DNA of 29,880 bases from a virus: positions 1-29,880 of the IMG/VR virus record IMGVR_UViG_3300017991_004700. One strand, given 5' to 3'. Below the pieces are notes generated by a model, which had not been told where the DNA came from, made no database searches, and saw only the letters and a program-made list of their open reading frames with translations. Shown in pieces: positions 1-8,466 of this stretch (position 1 is its first letter; each line of letters begins with the position of its first letter). Made by a program: the position numbers and the translations under genes.

Positions 1-12
1 AACGAATCCTAA
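1..12 (+). CDS. 3' end of an upstream gene (partial)
   Basis: Reading from base 1 gives Asn-Glu-Ser followed by TAA at 10-12. The final A of that stop is the first base of the ATG at 12, the TAATG coupling seen at several other junctions here. The gene body lies outside the window, so nothing can be said about its product. The frame is inferred only from this junction. Confidence 0.3.
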   Translation, partial: NES

Positions 13-572
13 TGTCAGGAAGAACGCTTACTAATGGGGTTCTTACGAATGGTTTGAGATGCGCTATTTATAAAACAGGAACTACCGCTACTGACGCAAA
101 AGTTTTGCGGGAGATTATCAGCCCAAGAGTTACTTACAATCGGGATGCTAATATCGTTGTGATGTGGTTCTGGACGAATTTTGAATCTGAGGTTACGGAA
201 TATGACGATACAGAAGGGACTCTGTATTGGATTGATGAAGACGATTTTGATTCCAGTAAGACTGTTTACAGAGCACTGTGTTGTACGATTGGCCGTATTG
301 AAAAGCGTTACATCACAGGAGGGGCGATAGATGGTTCGGGCGAGGCTGATGGTTCTGATTTGTTAACTGTCTTTGAAAAGCCAACGATTTTACAATTGCG
401 CCCAACATCTACGGGCGGTGGTGTTCCTATTATTGACTTTACTGCTGGTGGTGATTCTGGATTGCTTTACCGAGCAGTAGCAGACCAATCAGGAAATACT
501 ATCCAAGTCAAAACGGTTGATGCTGTTGGCGCGGTTACTGGCGATACAATCGTTTTGCAAGTGGTAACTTAA
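12..572 (+). CDS. Hypothetical protein, probable virion-associated
   Basis: A 186-residue protein with no family I can name. It is rich in Thr, Gly, Val and Asp and shows short alternating hydrophobic stretches typical of beta-rich phage structural proteins. There is no signal peptide, membrane segment or catalytic motif. A Gly-rich segment around residues 134-150 may be a flexible hinge before a final beta-like stretch ending in Leu-Gln-Val-Val-Thr. It starts in TAATG overlap with the preceding gene and ends in TAATGG overlap with the large structural gene at 572, so the genes are probably translated together. The virion assignment rests on composition and on the repeat-bearing neighbour, so it is inference. 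Confidence 0.6.
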   Translation: MSGRTLTNGVLTNGLRCAIYKTGTTATDAKVLREIISPRVTYNRDANIVVMWFWTNFESEVTEYDDTEGTLYWIDEDDFDSSKTVYRALCCTIGRIEKRYITGGAIDGSGEADGSDLLTVFEKPTILQLRPTSTGGGVPIIDFTAGGDSGLLYRAVADQSGNTIQVKTVDAVGAVTGDTIVLQVVT

Positions 573-2530
573 TGGCGCTCCCTATTGAAACTGACGCTTA
601 TATTCATGGTCTCGGTTTTGCAGCACCGGGACGGCTTTGGGGAGATATTGTTAGTGGTTCCAATGTAATTAACAATATCTCCCCTTTGAGTTGGATTCAC
701 ACGGGCATGAAAGTATATGTTAACTCTGGAACTACGCGAAATTCAGCTTTCACAAAAGGTTCTCCTATTGTAACGGTGGACACCACTGCGTATTTTATTA
801 CTGGAATGCTGATCATTATTTCTGCTGTTCGGTTTAGATATACTGGTACAACAGTTATAGGTTCAAAGGAAGTTAATTTGGTTTCAAGTTTCAGAGCTAT
901 GACGAATATGGGTGTTGAAGGAACAGGGATACCGGCTGGCGCAGTTATGGAAACCTATGATGTGCCCGGTAAGAAATTTACAATGGATGTTGAAGCAACC
1001 GCAAGTGCTACTGGAGACATTTGGTTGTCTACGACTCTTAATCAAGGAATTCCGGCAGGGACGACTATTCTAAGTATCGACAGCCCGACTCAAATAACAT
1101 TAAGCGAAAACGCCGTAGAATCAAGTCCTAATTTTTCAATTGGTTATTCTGCTCCTTCTACTTCTTATATTGGAATTCCTGAAGGCACACTAACTACATT
1201 GGTGACTCTCCCGAACACTGTTGAAATGAGTAAAAACGCAACAGAAACAGGAAGAGCCAACATTTCATTTGAAGGCGTTCCAAACATAGGCGCAATTGAA
1301 ATGGTTGAACGCGTTAGTGACCTTCCGAAAATACATAGTGGAGATTTGGTTTACGAGATTCCAACTTTTGATGATGGTGGTTTTGGCTTTCGTGTTTTGC
1401 CGATGACGCTGAACGATCAATATGGATGGAAGGCGAAAGTAAAACCGCCATATTTTGAAGTTGTTAGCGGAAGCGGTGGAGGCCAGATTGAAAATTTTCT
1501 ACCAACTTTTGGCGGAACTTATTGGCCTTATAACGTGTATACAAACGTCGTTCAGAATGGTGGCGGTGCTCTTCATATTGATTTTTATTCTGATATTGCA
1601 AGGACAAATCAATTAGGTCATACTGAAAGCTATCCTGCGTCGGGGATTGGTTCGCAAAATATAATAGCTGATTCTCAGGATATGGGAGGAAGCATTTCAG
1701 TAGATGCATTTGGCCCTGTTACTACTGATCTTGTTTTAAGGCCGCACAAAAAAGAAGCCGCAATTCGTGCGCCTAAACGATTTTCTGGAACTGCTAATTC
1801 TTCTTCATGGCACGCCGTTGGAAACGAAGCAAATTGTCAATATCAGTTTAATAGTTTAACTTGTTTTACTAAAATGTCAAAAGCTGCTATGATTCCGTTT
1901 TGTAATTGGACTACTCAAATACTTCCACAACTGTCTGCTGCGCCGTCTTTACTGAGAACCGCTCCCGGCGGCACGTTAACGATTAACGATGAAAATTGGG
2001 ATTTCAAGTTAGCATATGTGAATGACTTTTGCTTTAATGGGACAGGGGGGCTTTTGTGCTATCGATGGGTTTCGGAACAAGGGTCGCTTATGCAGGTTGG
2101 CGTCATAATGGGTAGTATGCCATCAACTCGTTACGATGTTAAGGCGCAAATTGACGTTCAACCCATTGCAAGTTTTGGTGGTGGCCAATATGCTGTTGCT
2201 GGTGATGTGACTGTAGCAGATTTTACCGTTAAAGTAATGGAAGGATACAGCACAACAGGATATTGGTCGGGACCAGTAGCGGGCACTTTTTCGGCAGTAT
2301 CTGGATTTACTGGAGAGATGAGCGTGGCAAGTACAACGGCGGGTCTTACTTTTGAACTTGATACGACTCCTTATGGTTCTGATCCTCGCTTTCTTGGGCT
2401 ACCAGCAACGAATTGCTGGTATTCTGCGCCCGGCACTTGGTGTAATGATTTTTTGCAATGTTGGGGAGGTTATCGTTGGGAGTGGGGGCAAACTATTGAC
2501 GTTGATTTTGCTTACAAGTATACTGAGTGA
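572..2530 (+). CDS. Large repeat-bearing structural protein, tail fibre or decoration-like
   Basis: A 652-residue protein that looks like a phage tail or surface component. Residues about 115-195 hold two tandem copies of a repeat of the form GIPAG-T/A-x-I-x-x-x-D, then a Thr-Leu-Ser or Met-Asp-Val strand and an Ala/Ser-Thr-rich turn. This unit recurs in phage fibre and baseplate proteins ('GTGIPAGTTV' type). The rest is rich in Gly, Ser, Thr and aromatics with no enzyme motif. The C-terminal 60 residues contain several Trp and Cys residues (for example around CWYSAPGTWC), suggesting a compact tip domain. It overlaps the next gene at its TGA. Receptor binding is a reasonable inference, but no sequence feature fixes the target. 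The exact virion position is unknown. Confidence 0.6.
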   Translation: MALPIETDAYIHGLGFAAPGRLWGDIVSGSNVINNISPLSWIHTGMKVYVNSGTTRNSAFTKGSPIVTVDTTAYFITGMLIIISAVRFRYTGTTVIGSKEVNLVSSFRAMTNMGVEGTGIPAGAVMETYDVPGKKFTMDVEATASATGDIWLSTTLNQGIPAGTTILSIDSPTQITLSENAVESSPNFSIGYSAPSTSYIGIPEGTLTTLVTLPNTVEMSKNATETGRANISFEGVPNIGAIEMVERVSDLPKIHSGDLVYEIPTFDDGGFGFRVLPMTLNDQYGWKAKVKPPYFEVVSGSGGGQIENFLPTFGGTYWPYNVYTNVVQNGGGALHIDFYSDIARTNQLGHTESYPASGIGSQNIIADSQDMGGSISVDAFGPVTTDLVLRPHKKEAAIRAPKRFSGTANSSSWHAVGNEANCQYQFNSLTCFTKMSKAAMIPFCNWTTQILPQLSAAPSLLRTAPGGTLTINDENWDFKLAYVNDFCFNGTGGLLCYRWVSEQGSLMQVGVIMGSMPSTRYDVKAQIDVQPIASFGGGQYAVAGDVTVADFTVKVMEGYSTTGYWSGPVAGTFSAVSGFTGEMSVASTTAGLTFELDTTPYGSDPRFLGLPATNCWYSAPGTWCNDFLQCWGGYRWEWGQTIDVDFAYKYTE

Positions 2531-2532
2531 AA

Positions 2533-3435
2533 ATGCAGCACATAACGTTTGAATGTACTAATTCTCGTCCTGAAGACGCTATCGCTTTGACTGCGGTTAT
2601 GCGTGATGTTAATTATAGGTGCAAAGATTATTTTCGTTTCTCGGTTCTTTCGGAAGGCAAGAATTTGTTTCCAGAGATATTTGAAGGCAACCCAAATATT
2701 GCAGAGAAAGAATCAGAGACAACTATTATTCCTTTTGACGGTATTAAAGCAACCGATGACCGGCATCATTTTGACCAATTATCTAAACTTTTCTTTAAGT
2801 ATACAATGGTGTCTTTCAGTATAGGCTTTTTTCATGGTGAGCTGTTTCTTACAGATGAAGAAAAAAGTAAGAGTCCGGTTGAAGGAAAATACTACGTCTT
2901 TGCTGTTGACAAAAATCATCAATGGAATCGTTGGAAAGACCTTCAAAACAAGAATGAAACAAGTCGTGTTGTTTTTATAGGGTTTGACAAAGTGAATATG
3001 GAAAACGTTTTGAATAAATCGGGCGAACTAACGCTTCGAGAAATTATTCAGCACGCCTATCATGCCGACGCGATAGTGACTACTTGTACATTTGTTCAAA
3101 GTGTTGCTGGTGCTTTTCAGAAACCTTGCGTCTATTTTGCGAAAGAGAATGAATCGCTTACATGGCGTCAATTCGCTTGCTGTCGAATGATTGATGGTTC
3201 GTCTGATATTGAACTGGTTGATAATTGTTTTCATTCTTTTGACAAACCGCCATCAGAAGGGCAACGAGAAACTCCAAAACCGTGCAAACACGCAAAAATG
3301 TTGGATGAACTTTGGCACGAGACGCGACCTTGCAAGGGGTGCAAAGTGAAGTGCGAAAACCCGAAATGTCCAACTGACACGTGGTATGCTTCTGGATGTA
3401 ATCCAAAAAAATGTCGATTCTTTGAGGAAAACTAA
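2533..3435 (+). CDS. GT-B glycosyltransferase-like protein (family 9-like) with Cys-rich tail
   Basis: About 300 residues. The order of segments resembles the heptosyltransferase (GT9) fold: an N-terminal PEDAIALTAVMRDV stretch where GT9 enzymes have GDxLxxTPxxRxL, a strand plus EGNPNI, a central YYVFAVDKNHQWNRW (GT9: HPGxxxxxKxW), and HADAIVTTCTFVQSVAGAF followed by KPCVYFA (GT9: ADxVVxxDSGxxHxAxAxxKPVVxLFG). The usual Asp/Ser-Gly of the donor site reads TTCTF, so activity is uncertain. The last 60 residues carry about ten Cys (CKGC, C-x3-C-x4-C and others), suggesting zinc binding, which is unusual for the family. ATG 2533 is preferred; GTG 2527, overlapping the upstream stop, is an alternative. 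Position between virion genes suggests a role in modifying a surface glycan or the particle, which is inference. Confidence 0.5.
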   Translation: MQHITFECTNSRPEDAIALTAVMRDVNYRCKDYFRFSVLSEGKNLFPEIFEGNPNIAEKESETTIIPFDGIKATDDRHHFDQLSKLFFKYTMVSFSIGFFHGELFLTDEEKSKSPVEGKYYVFAVDKNHQWNRWKDLQNKNETSRVVFIGFDKVNMENVLNKSGELTLREIIQHAYHADAIVTTCTFVQSVAGAFQKPCVYFAKENESLTWRQFACCRMIDGSSDIELVDNCFHSFDKPPSEGQRETPKPCKHAKMLDELWHETRPCKGCKVKCENPKCPTDTWYASGCNPKKCRFFEEN

Positions 3436-3436
3436 A

Positions 3437-3949
3437 ATGTCTGATCAAATATATGGCGACGGGCGTTACAGTGGTTCTTATCAATTGCGCAACGCTGCGC
3501 CTGATACAGAGTACGGAGTCCCCGAACAATTACTTTGTGACATGTATTGGCAAGACGAGATTGAATGCCTCATTGATCGTGTATGGGAGAAAAGCGCGAT
3601 GGCTTACAAAAATCTTGATTTATACAAAGGCAACAACAAACAGTACGTTTGCTATGTGAAAGATCGCACCTTGACCGCAATTGACATTAGCAATGCGGTC
3701 TGTACTTTGACGGTGAAGCGTGAGAAATCCGATGTATCCCCGACGTTTCAGAAAAGCACTAACGTTCCGGGCGAAGGGGAAATTGGAGCAGCGAATAAGG
3801 GCGAGTTCTATTTTTACATTGTTCCCGCTGACACGACGTCGCTGGAAACACGGCAGTATGTGTTTGATATCAAAATTGCAATGCCAACTGCAACTCTTTA
3901 CACCGTTGCCGAAGGTGTGATCTACATGAGAGAGCCTGTTAATCCGTGA
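3437..3949 (+). CDS. Small beta-sandwich particle protein (BppU N-terminal-like)
   Basis: 170 residues from ATG 3437, which has GAGGA at 3424-3428 about 8 bases upstream. An in-frame start at 3386 would overlap the previous gene by 50 bases and has no such site. The second half follows the plan of small phage Ig-like or baseplate-type domains: TLTAIDISNAVCTLTVKRE (two strands with the 'Dlt-a-V-tftvkr' pattern), then a G-x-F-Y-F-Y strand, 'VPADT' and a final 'YVFDIKIAMP...LYTVAEGVIYM' strand pair. Comparable domains occur in BppU-like and other phage adaptor proteins. No enzymatic motif is visible. It is the last gene before an intergenic promoter, closing the virion-type block. The family call is by pattern only. 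Confidence 0.55.
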   Translation: MSDQIYGDGRYSGSYQLRNAAPDTEYGVPEQLLCDMYWQDEIECLIDRVWEKSAMAYKNLDLYKGNNKQYVCYVKDRTLTAIDISNAVCTLTVKREKSDVSPTFQKSTNVPGEGEIGAANKGEFYFYIVPADTTSLETRQYVFDIKIAMPTATLYTVAEGVIYMREPVNP

Positions 3950-3952
3950 ATT

Positions 3953-3992
3953 TTGACAAAAAGAAAAATTTTTCTTCCAACAGTTGTATAAT
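3953..3992 (+). promoter_or_regulatory. Candidate promoter with AT-rich dyad before the helicase operon
   Basis: GTTGTATAAT lies at 3983-3992 with a consensus TATAAT at 3987-3992. A perfect 16-bp palindrome, AAGAAAAATTTTTCTT, lies at 3961-3976 just upstream. TTGACA occurs at 3953-3958 but is 28 bases from the -10, too far for ordinary sigma-70 use. The same TTGTATAAT core recurs before other operons in the window. The transcription start would fall near 4000, ahead of the gene at 4026. Confidence 0.55.
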
Positions 3993-4025
3993 ATGAAAAT
4001 GAACCGCAGCGGATGAGGTCAGTTC

Positions 4026-5819
4026 ATGAGCATGCTTTTGGCGCGAGATGGGATGCTGTGCGTCCTTGATTGCTATCATGAAAAAGACAAAGTAAAGAAA
4101 ATCGGAGCAATTTGGCATCGGGACTCCAAGCTTTGGGTCATGCCTTTGACGCTTTCCAACGTCGAAGCAGCACTGGACGTGCTTGACGATCCAGCAATTG
4201 AATCAACTCTTGAAGAAGCTCTTACGGCGCAACAAAAAAAAGAAGACCGCCTTTATCAGATTGCAAGGCTTTCTAAAACCGACGAGCCTGTTCGGTTACG
4301 AATTCCCGGTTTGAAAATCCCTTTGTATAATTATCAAAAACTTGGCGTCATGTTTGCCATGACTAATGGTGATGGCGTTTTGATTGCTGACGAAATGGGG
4401 CTTGGAAAAACTCCTACTTCTATTGCTGCAACACTTTTCAGGAAAAATCGCAACAATTGTAAACGTTGTCTGATAGTAGTTCCTGCTGCTGTGAAATGGA
4501 ACTGGCCCATTGAGATTGAGAAATTTTCTGAGGAACCTTACGTTGTAATTGACGGGTTGCCCGATAGTCGCGTGAAACAATGGCTCGGAAAATTGATTTG
4601 TTTGCGGCAAAGTAGCGGCAATTACAAGTATCGTTCTGGCGAGCCATTTTTCTATGTTGTTAATTACGAATTGCTGACGCAGGATTTATTTGGCGGAAAG
4701 AACATCGAAGTCAAAGCAGACGATAGCGTAGCAACGGCGCAACGGAAAATAAAGCAAATCAATAAAGCGAAAGAGAGAGAAGGGAAGCTTTCCTCTGCTC
4801 GCGAACGGGTTTGGGGTTGTATGATTGTTGATGAAATTCACTATGCGAAAAATCATAACAGCAAGAGAACAAGAAACCTCAAAAAAATGAAGTCCGTTTT
4901 TCGTTTGGGGTTGACTGGTACGCCTTTGGATGGGAAGCTTGAAGAACTACACAGCGTCATGCAATTCATAAAACCCGGTTTGTTCACGGGCAAAACGAGA
5001 TTTCTTCAAAGGCACGCCGATTTTGATTTTTGGGGACGCGTGACGCGGTATAAAAGGATAGATGAGGTCCGGGAAAAAATAAAGCCGTTTTTTATTCGCC
5101 GTTTGAAAAAAGATGTAATGAAAGACCTCCCCGACAAGACTTATCAAAACCGCTATATTGAGTTCAATCCTCAAGAAAGAAAAATCTATGAATCCATTGC
5201 TGATCGCAAACATCCCGTAACGGAAGATTCTGAAGCGATGGTAAAGGTTATCCGTTGTAAGCAGTTTTGCGATCATCCTTCCTTGGTTGGTGAAATCTGC
5301 AAATCTTCAAAGATGGACATGTTTATTGAAATCGTCTCTGAATTGATTCGCTACAATGGCGAAAAGGTAATCATATTTTCGCAATACAAGAAGATGCTTG
5401 ACATTATCGACGAAGAGTTGAAAAAACAAAAGTTCACGTTTCTCCGTATCGACGGGGATACGAAACCGAAAATTCGAGCAAGTTATCAAGCGGAATTCAA
5501 CAACAATCCAAAGATCGACGCAATTATCGGTACTGAGGCAATGAGTACGGGTTTGAATTTGCAGGGCGCAACGTATGTTATCAACTATGATGATAATTGG
5601 GCACCAGCGATTATGCGTCAACGTGAAGACCGCGCCCATCGGGATGGACAAAAGAATGCAGTGACTGTGATTAACTTTATCTGTCGCGATACAATTGAAG
5701 AACGCATTCGTGACGTTCTGTTTAGTAAAGAATCCGTGTCTTCCGAGACATTGGGCGATGAAACAGATGAGATGGTATTGAAACGACTCGGCCCGCAAGA
5801 CATGGCCAAGCTGGTCTAA
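4026..5819 (+). CDS. SNF2-family DNA helicase/translocase, SMARCAL1/HARP-like
   Basis: A 597-residue two-lobe SF2 ATPase that would translocate on duplex or branched DNA, as SMARCAL1-type enzymes do when remodelling forks. Visible motifs: Walker A ADEMGLGKTPT (121-131), DEIH (269-272), LTGTP (296-300), then in the second lobe TEAMSTGLNLQGA (503-515) and QREDRAHRDGQ (532-542), the SNF2 motif VI arginine-finger stretch. Residues 1-65 resemble the short domain before SMARCAL1-like ATPases ('I-G-A-I-W-H-R-D-S-K-L-W-V-M-P'). All core motifs are intact and length is normal for a single-domain viral SNF2 protein. It is the first gene after the candidate promoter at 3983 and is followed by the replicative helicase, which fits a replication-fork role. 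Phages commonly carry SNF2 proteins; the substrate here is inferred. Confidence 0.9.
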   Translation: MSMLLARDGMLCVLDCYHEKDKVKKIGAIWHRDSKLWVMPLTLSNVEAALDVLDDPAIESTLEEALTAQQKKEDRLYQIARLSKTDEPVRLRIPGLKIPLYNYQKLGVMFAMTNGDGVLIADEMGLGKTPTSIAATLFRKNRNNCKRCLIVVPAAVKWNWPIEIEKFSEEPYVVIDGLPDSRVKQWLGKLICLRQSSGNYKYRSGEPFFYVVNYELLTQDLFGGKNIEVKADDSVATAQRKIKQINKAKEREGKLSSARERVWGCMIVDEIHYAKNHNSKRTRNLKKMKSVFRLGLTGTPLDGKLEELHSVMQFIKPGLFTGKTRFLQRHADFDFWGRVTRYKRIDEVREKIKPFFIRRLKKDVMKDLPDKTYQNRYIEFNPQERKIYESIADRKHPVTEDSEAMVKVIRCKQFCDHPSLVGEICKSSKMDMFIEIVSELIRYNGEKVIIFSQYKKMLDIIDEELKKQKFTFLRIDGDTKPKIRASYQAEFNNNPKIDAIIGTEAMSTGLNLQGATYVINYDDNWAPAIMRQREDRAHRDGQKNAVTVINFICRDTIEERIRDVLFSKESVSSETLGDETDEMVLKRLGPQDMAKLV

Positions 5820-5855
5820 ATCCCATCCCTATTTAACTCCTTCCTTGAGGTAATC

Positions 5856-7577
5856 ATGTCTTTTGAAACCATGTCTATTGAGCGTCATCTTCTGAAATTG
5901 TTGCTTACGGATATTATGGTCACGCGGCCTTTTATCCTGAATGTAAAAGAGATTTGGTTTTTCGGTTACAGGAAAATCATCTTCAAAATGGCCTTGGAAA
6001 TGTTCCGAGGCTCTGGAACAATTCTTACGCAAGACTTGTTCGAAGCTGAAATTGATAAACTTTATCCCGGTACGACCAAAAAAGAAATGCGGGAAAAGCT
6101 TGTTACTGAATGGACGCTGATCAAACAATGCGACGTACAAGAAGAAGTCAAAGCATTGATTGAAAAGCTTGAAGAAAAGGAATGCATCGGTAGCGTCAGT
6201 TTGATTTGCGAAGAAACACTTGGAAGGATTCAAAAAGGCGACATCAAAGGTGCCGTCCATCTTTTGAAAAAAGAGTCGATTCAACTAAATATTGAAAGTC
6301 AAACGGACCAACCTATGGTTCAAGTGACTGAAGTTAAGGATATTGATCAACGGATTCATGATCAAAAAGCAAACCCCGCTAAATATGGCGGAATCAAAAC
6401 TGGTTTTCAAACGTTTGATAAACTCACGGGTGGTTTATTTCCTGCGGAAATGACTTTGATCGCAGCGTTATCAGGCGTCGGTAAGTCAACGATTTTGAAA
6501 CAGATTGGGTACAATATTGTCATTGGAAATCAGACAGCGAAAAACCCGTATGATCGGTATCCCGGTAAAAACGTCTTACACATAACAAACGAAGAGCACC
6601 GTGATCAGGTCCGTTTGAAGTATCATGCATTGTTTTCCAATATTGACTATTTCCGTTTCAAAAATGCAACCATTGACCCCGCTGGATTGAAGCAATGGAA
6701 AGCGATCATGAAAGAATTGGAACGTGATTGCTACGGACGGTTGTTTATTAAAGATATTGGACAACATTCAACCGTTGCGGAAATTCATAGGGCTTACGCA
6801 GAGTTGGAGCAGATTGGTTTCAAAATTCACGTGATTATTCTTGACTACATGGATCACATGTCGCCAATGCAAAAAGCGTTTAGTGAAAATGATGAACAAG
6901 CAAAAGTGGCAAAAGATTGCAAGGGGATGTGCGTTGAATTCAATCTTCCTTTGGTTACAGCTACTCAAGCTGCAACAAGTGTTGCTAAAAAAGAAGAAAA
7001 AGGGCACCGATTCGGGCGGCAAGACGTGTATGGTTCAAAGCGTCGAGTTCACGCAAGTAACACGTTTATTGGAATCATGCAAAAGCGTTTTGATGACACG
7101 CAGATTGCGAACAAAGATGGAAGCGGTGGCGATAGAGAGGATATTGACGCTTGTGATAGGCTTTTGCTTGCGGAAGTTTGTAAGAACCGAGACAACAGGA
7201 ATTTTGTCTTCAAAATTCGGCATTGCGTAAAAACAGGTCGCGTAGTACAAGAGGATTGGAAAGGCGACGATGATACTGGGAAAACTGGGCCTATCAGTGC
7301 CGACAAAGTTAAGCAAGAACTTGAGAAAGCGTACGAAGAAGGCAGTTTGAAAATAACGGATGAAGAAAAATCCGTCAAAAAACCCGATGAAGAAAAGCAA
7401 TCGGAAGAAGTTCAAAAACGGCCCAAAACGGTTGATCAACCACCACCTGAAGAGAAACCTTCAGAAAAGCCTGAAGAGTTAAACAAAACACCCTCAAACG
7501 GGAGCGAGACGACATCAAAAGGTCTCTTTAACCTTGTTAAATCCATCCGTGACAAACGTAAGAAAAAAGAAGAATGA
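5856..7577 (+). CDS. DnaB-type replicative DNA helicase
   Basis: A 573-residue RecA-fold hexameric helicase candidate, expected to unwind the lagging strand 5'-3' at the fork. Residues 1-145 form a helical DnaB-N-like region. The ATPase core starts at the 'GIKTGFQTFDKLTGGLFPAEMTLIAA' region (about 179-205), with Walker A ALSGVGKS (204-211), a conserved Glu in THITNEEH-type position (244-248), Walker B VIILDYMD (326-333) and the TATQAA motif (368-373). The last 100 residues are Lys/Glu/Pro-rich and probably disordered, longer than in most DnaB proteins; they may dock a loader or SSB. GAGGTA sits just upstream of ATG 5856. Its stop overlaps the start of the initiator-like gene (ATGA), as in phage helicase/initiator pairs. 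Confidence 0.85.
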   Translation: MSFETMSIERHLLKLLLTDIMVTRPFILNVKEIWFFGYRKIIFKMALEMFRGSGTILTQDLFEAEIDKLYPGTTKKEMREKLVTEWTLIKQCDVQEEVKALIEKLEEKECIGSVSLICEETLGRIQKGDIKGAVHLLKKESIQLNIESQTDQPMVQVTEVKDIDQRIHDQKANPAKYGGIKTGFQTFDKLTGGLFPAEMTLIAALSGVGKSTILKQIGYNIVIGNQTAKNPYDRYPGKNVLHITNEEHRDQVRLKYHALFSNIDYFRFKNATIDPAGLKQWKAIMKELERDCYGRLFIKDIGQHSTVAEIHRAYAELEQIGFKIHVIILDYMDHMSPMQKAFSENDEQAKVAKDCKGMCVEFNLPLVTATQAATSVAKKEEKGHRFGRQDVYGSKRRVHASNTFIGIMQKRFDDTQIANKDGSGGDREDIDACDRLLLAEVCKNRDNRNFVFKIRHCVKTGRVVQEDWKGDDDTGKTGPISADKVKQELEKAYEEGSLKITDEEKSVKKPDEEKQSEEVQKRPKTVDQPPPEEKPSEKPEELNKTPSNGSETTSKGLFNLVKSIRDKRKKKEE

Positions 7578-8380
7578 TTCCTGAATACATCAGCATTGCT
7601 TTTCCGCACTTCAAAGGAAAAGAATTGCAAATCATTTACGCCATAAGCAAGCTTATGGAAAATGGTTGTTGCAGTCTTCCTGTGCCGGATATTGCTTACA
7701 AAGCTGGAGTGAGGCGAAAAACAGCAACAACATTGATCAAAAATCTTGAAATTTTGAAAGTCCTCGTTGTCGACAGGATTCCCGGAAAAGCTCCTGTGAT
7801 TTGTTTCGGGGATGCGCAAAGTATTAAACAGCAATGCGATGGACATATCAACGACTTACTTGAAAAACGCCGCAATCAAACAAAAATCGCACGAGAAGTC
7901 AAGGTAGGGTCGTTCAACAACCTGAGTCGTTCAACAACCGGGGTCGTTCAACGACCTGACCCTCCCTTAATTATAGATAAAGAGAATAAAGAAGTAGATA
8001 AGAAAGAAAAGAAAGAAGAAAAGAGAAGAAGAGGAAGAGTAAAAGAAAAGAATGGAAAACCTTCAAAACAACAAAAATCCTCCTCTTTTTCTGCTGCTTC
8101 TCAAACACCGTCAGTTTCAGAACAATCCATGTGCGAAGCAGTTTTTGAGATTTATTCGCAACAAGATTGGTCTGTTCAAAAAACATGGCATCCAAGGTTT
8201 AGCAAAAAGGAAAAAATCCGTCGTCATTGTCAAATCCTTTACGAGCAGGATTGCGCCGACGAATATTTCAGTTGGATTCACTTCAAACTCGTACAGATTG
8301 AAGAAGAGACAGGAAAAAAATACAGTCGTTATTTCGCCACGACGTTGGCTGAGGCTTGGTTTAATGATTTTTTTGATTAA
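7574..8380 (+). CDS. Winged-helix replication initiator-like protein (lambda O-like layout)
   Basis: 268 residues in three parts. Residues 1-85 look like a winged helix, with a recognition region near VPDIAYKAGVRRKTATTLIK, the MarR/DnaD/lambda-O-like 'plug in a regulator and pair helices' pattern. Residues 112-165 are a linker: first the stretch encoded by three 17-bp DNA repeats, then a Lys/Glu/Arg-rich low-complexity run. Residues 180-268 form a separate helical domain rich in aromatic and charged residues, possibly a helicase contact. The gene overlaps the DnaB gene by four bases. DNA-binding head, iterons inside its own gene, AT-rich tract and distinct C-terminal domain match the architecture of lambda O. 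I see no significant primary-sequence identity to O, so this is an architectural call. It could alternatively be a loader or a transcription regulator. Confidence 0.6.
   Translation: MIPEYISIAFPHFKGKELQIIYAISKLMENGCCSLPVPDIAYKAGVRRKTATTLIKNLEILKVLVVDRIPGKAPVICFGDAQSIKQQCDGHINDLLEKRRNQTKIAREVKVGSFNNLSRSTTGVVQRPDPPLIIDKENKEVDKKEKKEEKRRRGRVKEKNGKPSKQQKSSSFSAASQTPSVSEQSMCEAVFEIYSQQDWSVQKTWHPRFSKKEKIRRHCQILYEQDCADEYFSWIHFKLVQIEEETGKKYSRYFATTLAEAWFNDFFD
7909..7956 (+). repeat. Three 17-bp iterons, candidate replication origin
   Basis: GTCGTTCAACAACC occurs at 7909-7922 and 7926-7939, and GTCGTTCAACGACC at 7943-7956, with an exact 17-bp period. Each copy is a dyad; the third, with its flanking G, is a 15-bp palindrome around one central base (GGTCGTTCAACGACC). 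Because 17 is not a multiple of three, the copies are read in three frames and encode unrelated peptides, so conservation is at DNA level. No further copy was noticed elsewhere in the window. Confidence 0.75.
7965..8060 (+). other. Purine-rich AT tract next to the iterons, candidate DNA unwinding element
   Basis: Just after the iterons, TTAATTATAGATAAAG begins a strongly strand-asymmetric tract, almost all A and G to about 8060. It encodes the Lys/Glu/Arg-rich linker of the initiator-like protein. Lambdoid origins have a similar purine-asymmetric AT-rich region beside the O-binding iterons. The unwinding role is inferred from position and composition. Confidence 0.5.
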
Positions 8381-8384
8381 GTTT

Positions 8385-8414
8385 TTGTAAAACCTTTCAA
8401 GCGAGTTGTACAAT
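8385..8414 (+). promoter_or_regulatory. Candidate promoter before the OB/HD-protein gene
   Basis: GTTGTACAAT at 8405-8414 is a one-base variant of the GTTGTATAAT element. TTGTAA at 8385-8390 is 18 bases upstream of TACAAT (8409-8414), a possible -35. The leader then carries AAGGAGG at 8453-8459 for the gene at 8467. Confidence 0.45.
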
Positions 8415-8466
8415 TATAAAAGGTCTTGTGTTTTGTGTGCCGCAATTTTTGCAAGGAGGGTTTGGG

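Noticed and set aside
2352-2552. Small + strand frame across the end of the structural gene
   Set aside because: It is out of frame inside the structural gene whose end is well supported, and has no start site or motif.
3953-3992. Standard sigma-70 promoter using TTGACA at 3953
   Set aside because: The gap to TATAAT is 28 bases, far from the usual 16-18; only the -10-like core and dyad are kept as evidence.
7909-7956. CRISPR array
   Set aside because: Only three 14-bp copies with 3-base gaps, inside a coding frame and without spacers; they fit iterons.
8428-8466. ATG 8428 as start of the OB/HD-protein gene
   Set aside because: No ribosome binding site upstream, while AAGGAGG before ATG 8467 lies inside this stretch; the extra residues have no domain match.
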